Below, piece by piece: positions 1 to 7,559 of a stretch of DNA of 14,650 nucleotides. Where the stretch lies: positions 1 through 14,650 of the forward strand of contig JASLGD010000507.1 in NCBI GenBank assembly GCA_030150305.1, given 5' to 3'. The position numbers and the translations under genes are program-made. The notes beneath the pieces are model-generated. The model ran no database searches. It was not told where the DNA came from and saw only the letters and a program-made list of their open reading frames with translations. The stretch comes from Caldimonas sp. (GTDB taxonomy: Bacteria > Pseudomonadota > Gammaproteobacteria > Burkholderiales > Burkholderiaceae_C). Numbering within the stretch: the first letter of the stretch is position 1; every line of letters starts with the position of its first letter.

Positions 1-171
1 GAGCCAGTTGCCGTACTGGTGGAAGAGCCGGAACAGCGTCGCGAGGATCGGTTGGCGCGCGGTACGCGGCGACATCGGCGGCATCGCAGGCGGCGTCGGC
101 GGCGCTGGCGGCGTCGGGGGAACCGGCGGCGTCGGCGGCGCTGGCGGCGTCTCTGGCGTCGGGGCGTTCAT
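1..171 (-). CDS. Unidentified protein with proline-rich N-terminus (partial, runs off left edge)
   Basis: Only the first 57 residues are inside the window; the frame is still open at base 1. The ATG at 171 is the only ATG, GTG or TTG codon in this frame back to the iorA-like stop at 364, which makes it the likely start, although no good ribosome binding site precedes it. Residues 4-32 are almost pure Pro/Thr/Ala, with TPPAPPTPP twice around a VPP, encoded by a perfect 27-bp repeat. From residue 34 the sequence becomes ordinary (SPRTARQPILATLFRLFHQYGNWL) and looks like the start of a folded or membrane-anchored domain. The proline stretch is probably a flexible linker or tail. It lies 192 bp downstream of the oxidoreductase on the same strand and could be cotranscribed with it. 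I do not recognise the family; too little is present to assign a function. Confidence 0.6.
   Translation of the reverse strand, partial: MNAPTPETPPAPPTPPVPPTPPAPPTPPAMPPMSPRTARQPILATLFRLFHQYGNWL
89..151. repeat. 27-bp direct repeat encoding Pro/Thr/Ala stretch
   Basis: Two identical 27-bp copies lie at 89-115 and 125-151, separated by 9 bp, so the period is 36 bp. On the minus strand they encode TPPAPPTPP twice within the proline-rich N-terminus of the partial gene at 1-171. The period is a multiple of three, so gain or loss of a copy would keep the reading frame. Confidence 0.85.
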
Positions 172-363
172 CTCGGCTGGGCGGGACGGGCGTTCATCGG
201 AGGCTGCACTGTAGGCGGCACTGTCGGCCGAAGCGACCGCGCTGCGACGAAGCGCAGCGGCGCAGGAACAGGGTGCGGCGGCGCGGGACGGGCCGCGGCC
301 AGTGCGAGGCGTACCGAGGCCGCGACCGGCGGCGCGCGGTCGCGGAGCGGCGTTAGAGCGGCC
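172..363. other. Intergenic gap between the oxidoreductase and the partial left-edge gene
   Basis: This 192-bp stretch holds no supportable gene. The minus-strand frame of the oxidoreductase stays open through the whole gap and into the left-edge gene after its TGA at 364-366, but has no usable start before 171. There is a short direct repeat GAGCGGCC flanking the TGA. I see no clear terminator and no convincing promoter. Confidence 0.5.
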
Positions 364-3300
364 TCAGAGCGGCCGTGGCGCGGCGTGGTCCGACGCCATC
401 GGCAGCGTCGTGTCGTCGAGCGGCTGGGTGTCGGGCCCGAGGTCGCCGAAGCGACCGTCCTGCGCCGACTTCGCGAGCGGCCCGGCGCGCCAGTCGGCCA
501 TCAGCGCGTCCCACTTCGGCCGCACCGCGGCGAGATGGCGCGCCTTGACGTGGCCGTAGCCGCGGATGCCCTCCGGGATGCGCGCGATCTCGACCGCGAG
601 GCCGAGGTTCGCGGGCCCGAGGCCGCGCAGGATCTCGTCGATCGAAGCGCAATACTCGTCGACGAGCTCGCGCTCGACGCGACGCTCCTCGGTGCGCCCG
701 AACGGATCGAACGCGGTGCCGCGCAGGAACTTCATGCGGCCGAGGACGCGAAAGGCGCCGAGCATCCACGGCCCGAAGCGCTGCTTCTGCAGCTCGCCCT
801 TCGCGTTCTTCGATGCGAGCATCGGCGGCGCGAGGTGGTAGGCGAGCTGGTAGTCCTTGCCCAGCTCGCCTTCGAACTGGCCGGCGATCTTGGCGAGGAA
901 CTTCGGGTCGGCGTGCAGCCGCGCGACTTCGTATTCGTCCTTGTACGCCATCAGCTTGAAGAGCGAGCGCGCGACGGCGTCGGTGAGGCGGGTGCTCGGC
1001 CGCGCCGCATCGGGCCGCGTCGCGGTGCGCGAGAAGACGAGCTCGGCCTCCTTCGCGCGCACCTTGTCGACGAACGCCTTGTAGCGCGCGGCATAGGCCG
1101 CGTTCTGGTAGTCGGTCAGGAACTCGACGCGGCGCGCGATGACGTCGTCGACGTTGCCCGACCGCTTGACGAGCTCGATCACCTGGCCGGTGCGGACGAG
1201 CGCCTTCACGCCCTGCGGGTCGTGCGCGGCGCGGCGGCCCCACTCGAACGCCGCCTTGTTGTTGTCGACCTGGACGCCGTTCAGCTCGATCGCGCGCATC
1301 AGCGCCGCGTGCGAGAGCGGCACGCGGCCGAGCTGCCAGGCGAAGCCGAGCATCAGCGGGTTGGTGTAGATCGAGTCGCCGAGCAGCTGCACCGCGAGCA
1401 CGTCGGCGTCGATGCCGGCGACGTGGTCGGGGCCGACGGCGGCGGCGATCGCGGCGTCGCAGTTGCCGGCGGGAAACTGCCAGTCGGGGTTGGCGACGAA
1501 CGCGGCGGTCGGCGTCGCGTGCGTGTTGAGCGCGACCCACGTGCGGCCCTCGCGCATGACCGCGAGGGTCGCCTTGTTGGCGGTCACGATCGGGTCGCAG
1601 CCGATCACGAGGTCGGCCTCGGCGGTGCCGACCTTGGTCGTCAGGATCGCGTCCGCGCGGTTCGCGATCTGGACGTGGCTCCACGTCGCGCCGCCCTTTT
1701 GCGCGAGCCCGGCCGAGTCCTGCGTGACGATGCCCTTGCCCTCGAGGTGCGCGGCCATGCCGAGCAGCTGCCCGATCGTGATGACGCCGGTGCCGCCGAC
1801 GCCGGCGACGACGATGCCCCACGCCTTCTCGGCCACGGGGAGCGCCGGCTCCGGCGGCATCGCGACGGCAGCGAGCCGCGGCCGCTCGTCGATCGCGGCC
1901 TTCGTGCTCTTCGGCTGGCCGCCCTCGACGGTGACGAAGCTCGGGCAGAAGCCACGCAGGCACGAGTAGTCCTTGTTGCACGTGCTCTGGTTGATCCTGC
2001 GCTTGCGGCCGAACTCGGTCTCGACCGGCTCGACCGAGAGGCAGTTGCTCTGCACCGAGCAGTCGCCGCATCCTTCGCAGACGAGCTCGTTGATGACGAC
2101 GCGCTTGGCCGGGTCTGCCATCGTGCCGCGCTTGCGGCGGCGCCGCTTCTCGGTCGCGCACGTCTGGTCGTAGACGAGGACGGTCGTGCCCGCAATCTCG
2201 CGCAGCGACTTCTGGACGTCGTCGAGCTCGTCGCGGTGGTGCACGGTGACCGAAGGCGCGAGGCGCGCGGCGACGGCGTGGTCCTCGTACTTCTCGGGCT
2301 CGTCGGTGACGACGACGATCTTCGCCGCGCCTTCGGCGTCGAGCTCGCGCGTCATCTCGGGGACGCGCATCGTGCCGTCGATCGGCTGGCCCCCGGTCAT
2401 CGCGACGGCGTCGTTGAAGAGGATCTTGTAGGTGATGTTGACCTTGGCCGCGATCGATTGCCGGATCGCGAGCAGGCCCGAGTGGTAGTACGTGCCGTCG
2501 CCGAGGTTGGCGAAGATGTGCTGGTCGGTCGTGAACGGCGCCTGGCCGACCCACGACACGCCTTCGCCGCCCATCTGGCTGAAGCTCACCGTCGAACGGT
2601 CCATCCACACCGCCATGAAGTGGCAGCCGATGCCGGCGACCGCGCGCGAGCCTTCGGGCACCTTCGTGCTCGTGTTGTGCGGGCAGCCGCTGCAGAACCA
2701 CGGCGCGCGCTCGCCGGTCGCGGTCGCGCCCGACGCCGCCGCCGCGCTCGCCGCGGCGAGGCTCTTCTCCTTGGCGTCGATCAGCGCGATCCGCATCGCC
2801 ATCCCGGCGGCGACGTCGGCATCGACGCCGAGCCGGCCGAGCCGCTTGGCGATCGCGCGCGCGATGATCGCCGGCGTCAGGTCGGCCTGCGCGCGCAGCA
2901 GCCAGTGCTGGCTCGGGTTCGGCTGGCTCCACTCGCCGCCGCTCGCGTCGCCGTCGGGCTCGTCGAACTTGCCGAGCACGCGCGGCCGCACGTCGGGACG
3001 CCAGCCGTAGAGCTCTTCCTTCAGCTGGTATTCGATGACCTGGCGCTTCTCCTCGACGACGAGGATCTCCTCGAGGCCTTGCGCGAACTCGCGCGTGATC
3101 GTCGCCTCGAGCGGCCAGACGACGTTGACCTTGTGCAACCGCAAGCCGATGCGGCGGCACGTCTCGTCGTCGAGGCCGAGGTCGGCGAGCGCCTGGCGCG
3201 TGTCGTTGTAGCCCTTGCCGCTGGCGATGATGCCGAAGCGGTCGTGCCGCCCTTCGATCACGTTGTGGTTGAGCCGGTTCGCGCGCACGTAGGCGAGCGC

Positions 3301-4101
3301 GGCGTACCACTTGTGGTCCATCAATCGCGCCTCCTGCTCGAGCGCGCCGTCGGGCCAGCGGATGTGCAGGCCGCCGGGCGGCATGCGGAAGTCCTCGGGC
3401 AGCACGATGTCGACGCGGTCGGGGTCGACGGCGACGCTCGCCGACGACTCGACGATCTCCTGGATCGTCTTCATTCCCGCCCAGACGCCGGCGAAGCGGC
3501 TCATCGCGAACGCGTGCAGGCCCATGTCGAGGATGTCCTGCACGCTCGACGGAAAGAACACCGGCAGGCCGCACGCCTTGAAGATGTGGTCGCTCTGGTG
3601 CGCCGCGGTCGAGCTCTTGGCGACGTGGTCGTCGCCGGCGATCGCGATGACGCCGCCGTGCTTCGACGTTCCCGCCATGTTGGCGTGCTTGAAGACGTCG
3701 GAGCAGCGGTCGACTCCCGGGCCCTTGCCGTACCAGATGCCGAACACGCCGTCGAACTTCTTGGTTTGCGGATAGAGGTCGAGCTGCTGCGAGCCCCAGA
3801 CCGCGGTCGCCGCGAGCTCCTCGTTGACGCCGGGCTGGAAGACGATGTTCTGCGCCGCCAGGTGCTTCTTCGCCGCCCACAGCGCCTGGTCGTAGCCGCC
3901 GAGCGGCGAGCCGCGGTAGCCGCTGATGAAGCCAGCGGTGTTGAGGCCGAAGATCGCGTCGCGCTTCTTCTGCAGCAGCGGCAGGCGCACGAGCGCCTGC
4001 ACGCCGCTCATGAAGGCGCGACCCGACTCGAGCGCGTACTTGTCGTCGAGGGTGACGCTCTCGAGCGCTTTGCGGACGGCGTCGGGGAGAGGGGCGTTCA
4101 T
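364..4101 (-). CDS. Indolepyruvate ferredoxin oxidoreductase family protein (fused chain)
   Basis: A 1245-residue enzyme of the 2-oxoacid:ferredoxin oxidoreductase superfamily, the single-chain form seen in aerobic proteobacteria. The family oxidatively decarboxylates aryl-pyruvates such as indolepyruvate to acyl-CoA in the cytoplasm, using thiamine diphosphate and Fe-S clusters. Domains in order: N-terminal pyrimidine-binding part with GFISGYRGSPLGGYD (residues 57-71); TPP-binding part with CSGCPHNTS (470-478), NLGDGTYYH (532-540) and LFNDAVAMTGGQ (561-572); a Cys-rich segment with C648, C675, C678, C681, C687, C708, C714 and C719, enough for two 4Fe-4S clusters; a gamma-type domain starting AGVGGTGV (766-773); and a C-terminal region of about 250 residues. 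The ATG at 4101 is preceded by GGAG about 12 nt upstream and starts MNAPLPDAVRKAL; the open frame extends 87 codons further with implausible Arg-rich sequence, so I reject the longer start. The gene stands alone in the window, and the real substrate is inferred only from family. Confidence 0.93.
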   Translation of the reverse strand: MNAPLPDAVRKALESVTLDDKYALESGRAFMSGVQALVRLPLLQKKRDAIFGLNTAGFISGYRGSPLGGYDQALWAAKKHLAAQNIVFQPGVNEELAATAVWGSQQLDLYPQTKKFDGVFGIWYGKGPGVDRCSDVFKHANMAGTSKHGGVIAIAGDDHVAKSSTAAHQSDHIFKACGLPVFFPSSVQDILDMGLHAFAMSRFAGVWAGMKTIQEIVESSASVAVDPDRVDIVLPEDFRMPPGGLHIRWPDGALEQEARLMDHKWYAALAYVRANRLNHNVIEGRHDRFGIIASGKGYNDTRQALADLGLDDETCRRIGLRLHKVNVVWPLEATITREFAQGLEEILVVEEKRQVIEYQLKEELYGWRPDVRPRVLGKFDEPDGDASGGEWSQPNPSQHWLLRAQADLTPAIIARAIAKRLGRLGVDADVAAGMAMRIALIDAKEKSLAAASAAAASGATATGERAPWFCSGCPHNTSTKVPEGSRAVAGIGCHFMAVWMDRSTVSFSQMGGEGVSWVGQAPFTTDQHIFANLGDGTYYHSGLLAIRQSIAAKVNITYKILFNDAVAMTGGQPIDGTMRVPEMTRELDAEGAAKIVVVTDEPEKYEDHAVAARLAPSVTVHHRDELDDVQKSLREIAGTTVLVYDQTCATEKRRRRKRGTMADPAKRVVINELVCEGCGDCSVQSNCLSVEPVETEFGRKRRINQSTCNKDYSCLRGFCPSFVTVEGGQPKSTKAAIDERPRLAAVAMPPEPALPVAEKAWGIVVAGVGGTGVITIGQLLGMAAHLEGKGIVTQDSAGLAQKGGATWSHVQIANRADAILTTKVGTAEADLVIGCDPIVTANKATLAVMREGRTWVALNTHATPTAAFVANPDWQFPAGNCDAAIAAAVGPDHVAGIDADVLAVQLLGDSIYTNPLMLGFAWQLGRVPLSHAALMRAIELNGVQVDNNKAAFEWGRRAAHDPQGVKALVRTGQVIELVKRSGNVDDVIARRVEFLTDYQNAAYAARYKAFVDKVRAKEAELVFSRTATRPDAARPSTRLTDAVARSLFKLMAYKDEYEVARLHADPKFLAKIAGQFEGELGKDYQLAYHLAPPMLASKNAKGELQKQRFGPWMLGAFRVLGRMKFLRGTAFDPFGRTEERRVERELVDEYCASIDEILRGLGPANLGLAVEIARIPEGIRGYGHVKARHLAAVRPKWDALMADWRAGPLAKSAQDGRFGDLGPDTQPLDDTTLPMASDHAAPRPL

Positions 4102-4290
4102 GTCGCGGGAGACTCCGGTGGAAGCTGCTGTTCTGGCACGGGCCCGCTCGTGGCCGGCCCGGCTTCGCGAGTGTAGGGATTCGCCGACGCGCGAGTGTCC
4201 GGTCGTCTTGATGGCACATCCATTGCCGAATTGCGGACGTGCCCATCGGCGTCGGTGCCGAGGCATCCCACAGGCAATCAGGAGTAACCC
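4102..4290. promoter_or_regulatory. Divergent intergenic region between oxidoreductase and Ser/Gly-rich secreted protein
   Basis: This 189-bp gap lies between two genes that diverge, so it should carry both promoters. I found no strong sigma-70 match on either strand. A TACACT box on the minus strand, in the run GAATCCCTACACTCG, is the best candidate for the oxidoreductase but has no matching -35. The plus-strand gene has a clear AGGAG ribosome binding site at 4280-4284, six bases before its ATG. The right part is less GC-rich than the surrounding coding DNA, as expected of a regulatory stretch. Confidence 0.45.
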
Positions 4291-4794
4291 ATGAGACAGA
4301 CACTCAAGATCCTCGCTCTCTCGGCAGCCGCGGCCATCGCGTGCGGCGGTGCGCTCGCGCAAGGCTCGGCCGGCGGCACGAGCGGCGGCGGCCAGGGCGG
4401 CGCCTCCGGCTCGCCGAGCAACAACTCGACGGGCTCGGGCCCGACCGCGGGCTCGACCGGTTCGACCGGATCGAGCGGCATGACGAGCGGATCGACGGGA
4501 AGCTCGACGACGCGCTCGAGCGGCTCGGCGACCGGCGGAACGAGCGGCTCGATGAACAGCGGCACGTCGAGCGGATCGACCGGCAGCGGCATGAGCAACG
4601 GCAGCACGACGGGCACCGGCGCGACGTCTTCGGGCACGACGTCCTACGGCGCGGGCACGACCGGCAACGCGACGCGCGGCAGCACGAGCGCCGGCACGGG
4701 CAGCAGCGCGACCGACAACAGCACGAGCTCGTCGACGATGTCGAGCGACACGACGACGCGTCCGTCGCGCCGCTCGCGCGCCGACCGCAACTGA
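4291..4794 (+). CDS. Exported Ser/Gly/Thr-rich low-complexity protein
   Basis: A 167-residue protein with a clear Sec signal peptide: basic MRQTLK, a hydrophobic Ala-rich core, and ALA followed by Q at residues 21-24 as the likely cleavage site. A Cys at 18 lies inside the hydrophobic core but not in a convincing lipobox. The mature part, about 144 residues, is almost entirely Ser, Gly and Thr with a few Asn, in loose GSTGSS-like units, and ends in a basic tail (RPSRRSRADRN). It has no recognisable domain and is predicted to be disordered. AGGAG at 4280-4284 supports the start. The gene is single, ends 12 bp before a pair of hairpins and converges on the L,D-transpeptidase gene. Similar low-complexity exported proteins are common in Burkholderiales, but I know of no assigned function. 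The basic tail might bind the envelope or nucleic acid; that is a guess. Confidence 0.8.
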   Translation: MRQTLKILALSAAAAIACGGALAQGSAGGTSGGGQGGASGSPSNNSTGSGPTAGSTGSTGSSGMTSGSTGSSTTRSSGSATGGTSGSMNSGTSSGSTGSGMSNGSTTGTGATSSGTTSYGAGTTGNATRGSTSAGTGSSATDNSTSSSTMSSDTTTRPSRRSRADRN

Positions 4795-4806
4795 CGACGG
4801 CCGACC

Positions 4807-4818
4807 GGGCTTCGGCCC
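4807..4818 (+). terminator. Short GGGC-TTCG-GCCC hairpin
   Basis: A perfect 4-bp GC stem with a TTCG tetraloop starts 12 bases after the stop of the Ser/Gly-rich gene. It is weak alone but sits just before a stronger hairpin with the same loop, suggesting a tandem terminator. Confidence 0.5.
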
Positions 4819-4835
4819 CGTGTTCCAGGTTCGAC

Positions 4836-4859
4836 ACGAGGGGGCTTCGGCCCCTTCGT
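4836..4859. terminator. Bidirectional UUCG-loop terminator between convergent genes
   Basis: A 10-bp stem (ACGAGGGGGC paired with GCCCCTTCGT, one G-T wobble) closes a TTCG tetraloop at 4846-4849. It lies 41 bases after the plus-strand stop at 4794 and 5 bases beyond the minus-strand stop at 4865, so it can serve both convergent genes. No long T-run follows on either strand, so termination may rely on the stable stem. Confidence 0.75.
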
Positions 4860-4864
4860 CGCGT

Positions 4865-5569
4865 TCAGCGATGCGCGGTGCGCGTGACCGCAGCCGGGAA
4901 CACCGCGGCGAGCGGCTTGGTGTCCGGCATCACGTAGACGATGCCGTTCTTCGGCAGGAAGAGCGGCCGCACGTAGCCGTCGTAGAACGCTGGCGGGACG
5001 TTGATGCAGCCGTACGAGATGCGGTTGTCGTCGGCGGTCGGGCTCGCGAGCCGCTCGAGCCTGCGCTCGGACGCTTTCACAGGACGGACGCGGTGCATCG
5101 AGATCGCGTCGTCGTAGTCGACCCAGAGGATGTCCTCGCCGCCGGAGTTGTTGCCGATCTCGGCTTCGAAGCGGCCGGCCGGCGTGGTCCGCTCGAACGG
5201 CCGGATGTCGGCGATCTTGCGCTCGCCGATGCCGGGCACCGAGTCGTCGCCGCGCGCAAGGCCGAGCAGCGCCGGCGCGCTCGCGAGCAGCTGTCCCGAG
5301 CCGTCGAACGCCGCGACGCTCGCGTGTCGCTTGTCGACGATCAGGAACGGCAGGCCGTGGGCGTCGTGCTCGGCGACGATCCAGGCGGCGACCGCGCGCG
5401 CGTCGGCGCTGAGATGCGCGGCGGCACCCGTGCTGACGAGCTCCTGCAGCGGCCTGACCGGCGGCGCCGCGGCGATCGGCGCGCACGCCAACGCCAGCAG
5501 CGAGGCCGCGAGCCAGCGGCGGGCGAGGCGGTCGGATCGTGTCGGCGACGGTCGGCACGGCAACGGCAT
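4865..5569 (-). CDS. L,D-transpeptidase family protein (YkuD domain), exported
   Basis: A 234-residue predicted periplasmic protein. The N-terminus has Arg residues followed by a hydrophobic run (WLAASLLALACAPIAAA, residues 19-35) that acts as a signal peptide or anchor. The rest matches the YkuD fold, whose members cross-link peptidoglycan or attach proteins to it through a catalytic Cys. The key signature is ISYGCINVPPAFYD (184-197): Cys188 is the expected nucleophile, with Ser185, Gly187 and Asn190 in place. His159 (SMHRVRPV) is the likely upstream catalytic His. The family usually has SHGC; here the His is Tyr186. The start is uncertain: I chose the ATG at 5569; a TTG at 5584 in the same frame would add five residues. 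Neither has a good ribosome binding site. The gene begins 36 bases after the transporter stop and is the last gene of the minus cluster. Whether it acts on murein directly is not shown. Confidence 0.85.
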   Translation of the reverse strand: MPLPCRPSPTRSDRLARRWLAASLLALACAPIAAAPPVRPLQELVSTGAAAHLSADARAVAAWIVAEHDAHGLPFLIVDKRHASVAAFDGSGQLLASAPALLGLARGDDSVPGIGERKIADIRPFERTTPAGRFEAEIGNNSGGEDILWVDYDDAISMHRVRPVKASERRLERLASPTADDNRISYGCINVPPAFYDGYVRPLFLPKNGIVYVMPDTKPLAAVFPAAVTRTAHR

Positions 5570-5605
5570 GCCCGCGAGTGGCAAGCACCGTTCCCAAGCC
5601 GGCGT

Positions 5606-6976
5606 TCAGAGCGCGGTGACGAGCATGCCGAGCACGGCCGCGGCCATGACGAGCGTGGCCGCCCAGCCGAAGAAGCGATGCCGGTTCGAGATCGTGAAGC
5701 GGCCGAGCAGGCGCTTCGACTGGCCGATCATCATCAGCACCACCATGATGGGCACCGAGATCACGCCGTTGACGATCGCGCTGACGACGAGCGCCTTGAT
5801 CGGGTCGACGTCGAAGAAGCCCATCAGCGAGCCGATCGTCGTCGCCGCGATGATGATCGAGTAGAAGCCGCGCGCCTCGTGGAAGCCGTGCGAGAGCCCG
5901 GCCTTCCAGCCGAACAGCTCGCTCACCGCGTACGCGGCCGAGCCGGCGAGCACCGGCACCGCGAGCAGACCGGTGCCGACGATGCCGAGGCCGAAGACGA
6001 GGAACGCGAACTCGCCGGCGACCGGTCTGAGCGCCTCGGCGGCCTGCGCCGCGGTCTGGATGTCGGTGACGCCCTTCTCGTTGAGCGTCACCGCGGTCGC
6101 GAGGACGATGCACAGGGCGATGAAGTTCGACAGCCCCATGCCGACGATCGTGTCCTGCTTGATCCGCGACAGGTGCTCGCTCGCCCAGGCGCTGTGGTGG
6201 CGCAGCGCCTGCGCCTCGGGCCGCCGCTTGCTGTCCTCGACCTCCTGCGTCGCCTGCCAGAAGAACAGGTAGGGGCTGATCGTCGTGCCGAGGACGGCGA
6301 CGATCATCGCCGCGTACTCCTTGGCGCTCGACTGCGCCGGCAGGAACGCCCACGGCTGCAACGACTCGACCATCGCGCGATGCCACGGCACCGACACCGA
6401 GAGGACGACGGCGACGTAGGCGAACAGGCTCAGCGTCAGCCACTTGAGCAGCCGCACCGTGCGCTCGTACGAGAAGAACACCTGGACCGCGATGCACACC
6501 GCGCCGAACGCGAGCACGTAGAGCGGCTGCGGGCCGCCGACGATGAGCTTGAGCGCTTCGGCCATCGCGGCGACGTCGGCGGCGATGTTCACGGTGTTGG
6601 CGACGACGAGCAGCCCGACCAGCGAGAGCGTCAGCCAGCGCGGGCAGATCTTGCCGATGTTGGTCGCGAGCCCTTCGCTCGTCGCCCAGCCGATCCGTGC
6701 CGACAGCATCTGGATGCCGATCATCAGCGGCGTCGTCAGGAAAAGCGTCCAGACGAGCGCGAAGCGGAACTGCGCTCCCGCCTGCGAGTAGGTCGCGATC
6801 CCGCTCGGGTCGTCGTCGGCGGCGCCGGTGATGAGGCCGGGGCCGAGCCGGTTGGCGAGCGTCTGCAGCGTGTCCTCGCGCTGCGGCGCCGGCTGCGCCG
6901 ATTGCACGGGCTTGCGCGCGCGCGGCGCAGCGGTCTTCGTCGTTCGCGCCGTTCTCGAGCTGCCCGTCTTTCGCAT
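5606..6976 (-). CDS. NRAMP-related divalent metal transporter with altered metal-site motifs
   Basis: A 456-residue inner-membrane protein with about 11 hydrophobic segments and the NRAMP layout. An N-terminal extension of about 40 residues is rich in Lys, Arg, Pro and Ala. The first helix reads GLITGAADDDPSGIATYSQ (47-65), where classical Mn/Fe NRAMP transporters have a DPGN motif. The sixth helix reads LGTTISPYLFFW (229-240), where classical members have the Met of an MPH motif that binds transition metals; here that position is Ser234, with Tyr236 for His. Family membership is clear from fold layout and flanking residues, but the substrate is not: the lost Asn and Met are the residues that favour Mn2+ or Fe2+, and some NRAMP-related proteins carry Mg2+. 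The ATG at 6976 is preceded by GAGGG about 9 bases upstream. It lies 70 bp after msrB and 36 bp before the L,D-transpeptidase. Confidence 0.9.
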   Translation of the reverse strand: MRKTGSSRTARTTKTAAPRARKPVQSAQPAPQREDTLQTLANRLGPGLITGAADDDPSGIATYSQAGAQFRFALVWTLFLTTPLMIGIQMLSARIGWATSEGLATNIGKICPRWLTLSLVGLLVVANTVNIAADVAAMAEALKLIVGGPQPLYVLAFGAVCIAVQVFFSYERTVRLLKWLTLSLFAYVAVVLSVSVPWHRAMVESLQPWAFLPAQSSAKEYAAMIVAVLGTTISPYLFFWQATQEVEDSKRRPEAQALRHHSAWASEHLSRIKQDTIVGMGLSNFIALCIVLATAVTLNEKGVTDIQTAAQAAEALRPVAGEFAFLVFGLGIVGTGLLAVPVLAGSAAYAVSELFGWKAGLSHGFHEARGFYSIIIAATTIGSLMGFFDVDPIKALVVSAIVNGVISVPIMVVLMMIGQSKRLLGRFTISNRHRFFGWAATLVMAAAVLGMLVTAL

Positions 6977-7024
6977 CGCCGACCCTCGCGCCGGCGAATG
7001 CGCGGCGCCCGGATTGTGCCGACC

Positions 7025-7040
7025 GGCGCGCGAGCGCGCC
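7025..7040. other. 7-bp perfect inverted repeat downstream of msrB
   Basis: GGCGCGC and GCGCGCC flank two bases, giving a GC hairpin 7 bases past the msrB stop in the 70-bp gap before the transporter gene. No T-run follows on the minus strand, so it may be an attenuator, an mRNA-stabilising stem or chance in such GC-rich DNA. Confidence 0.35.
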
Positions 7041-7046
7041 GCCCGA

Positions 7047-7514
7047 TCAGGCGGCGATGAACTTCAGCGCGAGGCCGTTGTTGCAGTAGCGCTTGCCGGT
7101 CGGCGGCGGACCGTCGTCGAAGACGTGGCCCTGGTGGCCGCCGCAGCGGACGCAGTGGTACTCGGTGCGCGGCACGATCAGCTTGTGGTCGACCTTGAAC
7201 GCGACCGCCCCCGGCAGCGATTCCCAGAAGCTCGGCCAGCCGGTCCCGCTCTCGAACTTGGTGTCGGACGAGAAGAGCGGCAGGTCGCAGCCGGCGCAGA
7301 CGAAGCGGCCCTTGCGCTTCTCGTGGTTGAGCGGGCTCGATCCGGGCACCTCGGTGCCTTCGAGGCGAAGGACGTCGTAGGCGCTCGGGCTGAGGCGCTG
7401 CTTCCACTCGGCCTCCGAGAGCTTGAGCGGCTGCACCGCCGAAACCTGCGACCGCGCGAATCGCGGCGCGAGTCCGACCGCGGCGAGCGCGGCGAGAAAT
7501 GGGCGACGGGTCAT
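7047..7514 (-). CDS. msrB: Peptide-methionine (R)-S-oxide reductase MsrB, predicted exported
   Basis: A 155-residue MsrB that reduces methionine-R-sulfoxide in proteins. The structural zinc site is CxxC at 73/76 and CxxC at 121/124, SGTGWPSF (89-96) forms part of the active site, and the catalytic Cys is C144 in RYCNNGLALKF. The usual resolving Cys position in GCGWPSF is Thr91, so recycling must use another Cys or an external reductant, as in a known subset of MsrB proteins. The N-terminus MTRRPFLAALAAVGLAPRFARS matches a twin-arginine signal, so the enzyme probably works in the periplasm or at the membrane; export is inferred from this peptide. The ATG at 7514 fits the signal peptide, and the longer open frame upstream is antisense to the methyltransferase region's coding and Arg-rich. 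It lies 73 bp downstream of the methyltransferase and 70 bp upstream of the metal transporter. Confidence 0.93.
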   Translation of the reverse strand: MTRRPFLAALAAVGLAPRFARSQVSAVQPLKLSEAEWKQRLSPSAYDVLRLEGTEVPGSSPLNHEKRKGRFVCAGCDLPLFSSDTKFESGTGWPSFWESLPGAVAFKVDHKLIVPRTEYHCVRCGGHQGHVFDDGPPPTGKRYCNNGLALKFIAA

Positions 7515-7559
7515 GGCAGGAGTCTCTCCGAAAACGATTGTCCTCGGTCGGCGCAGCAG

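Noticed and set aside
19..4176. Very long plus-strand open frame opposite the oxidoreductase
   Set aside because: Its translation is repetitive and rich in Arg, Ala, Asp and Val with no domain, while the minus strand encodes a full enzyme with all family motifs. It is an antisense shadow of GC-rich codons.
353..4303. Second long minus-strand frame within the oxidoreductase
   Set aside because: It is Arg-rich low-complexity sequence in a frame offset from the conserved enzyme.
4644..6497. Long minus-strand frame covering parts of three genes
   Set aside because: It crosses the terminator and the L,D-transpeptidase and NRAMP genes in another frame and shows no domain.
7025..7040. A true rho-independent terminator after msrB
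   Set aside because: The stem is perfect but no T-run follows on the minus strand and such palindromes are common in this GC-rich DNA; kept only as an inverted repeat.
4820..7060. Plus-strand 746-codon frame
   Set aside because: Antisense to the transpeptidase and transporter; composition is typical of a shadow frame.
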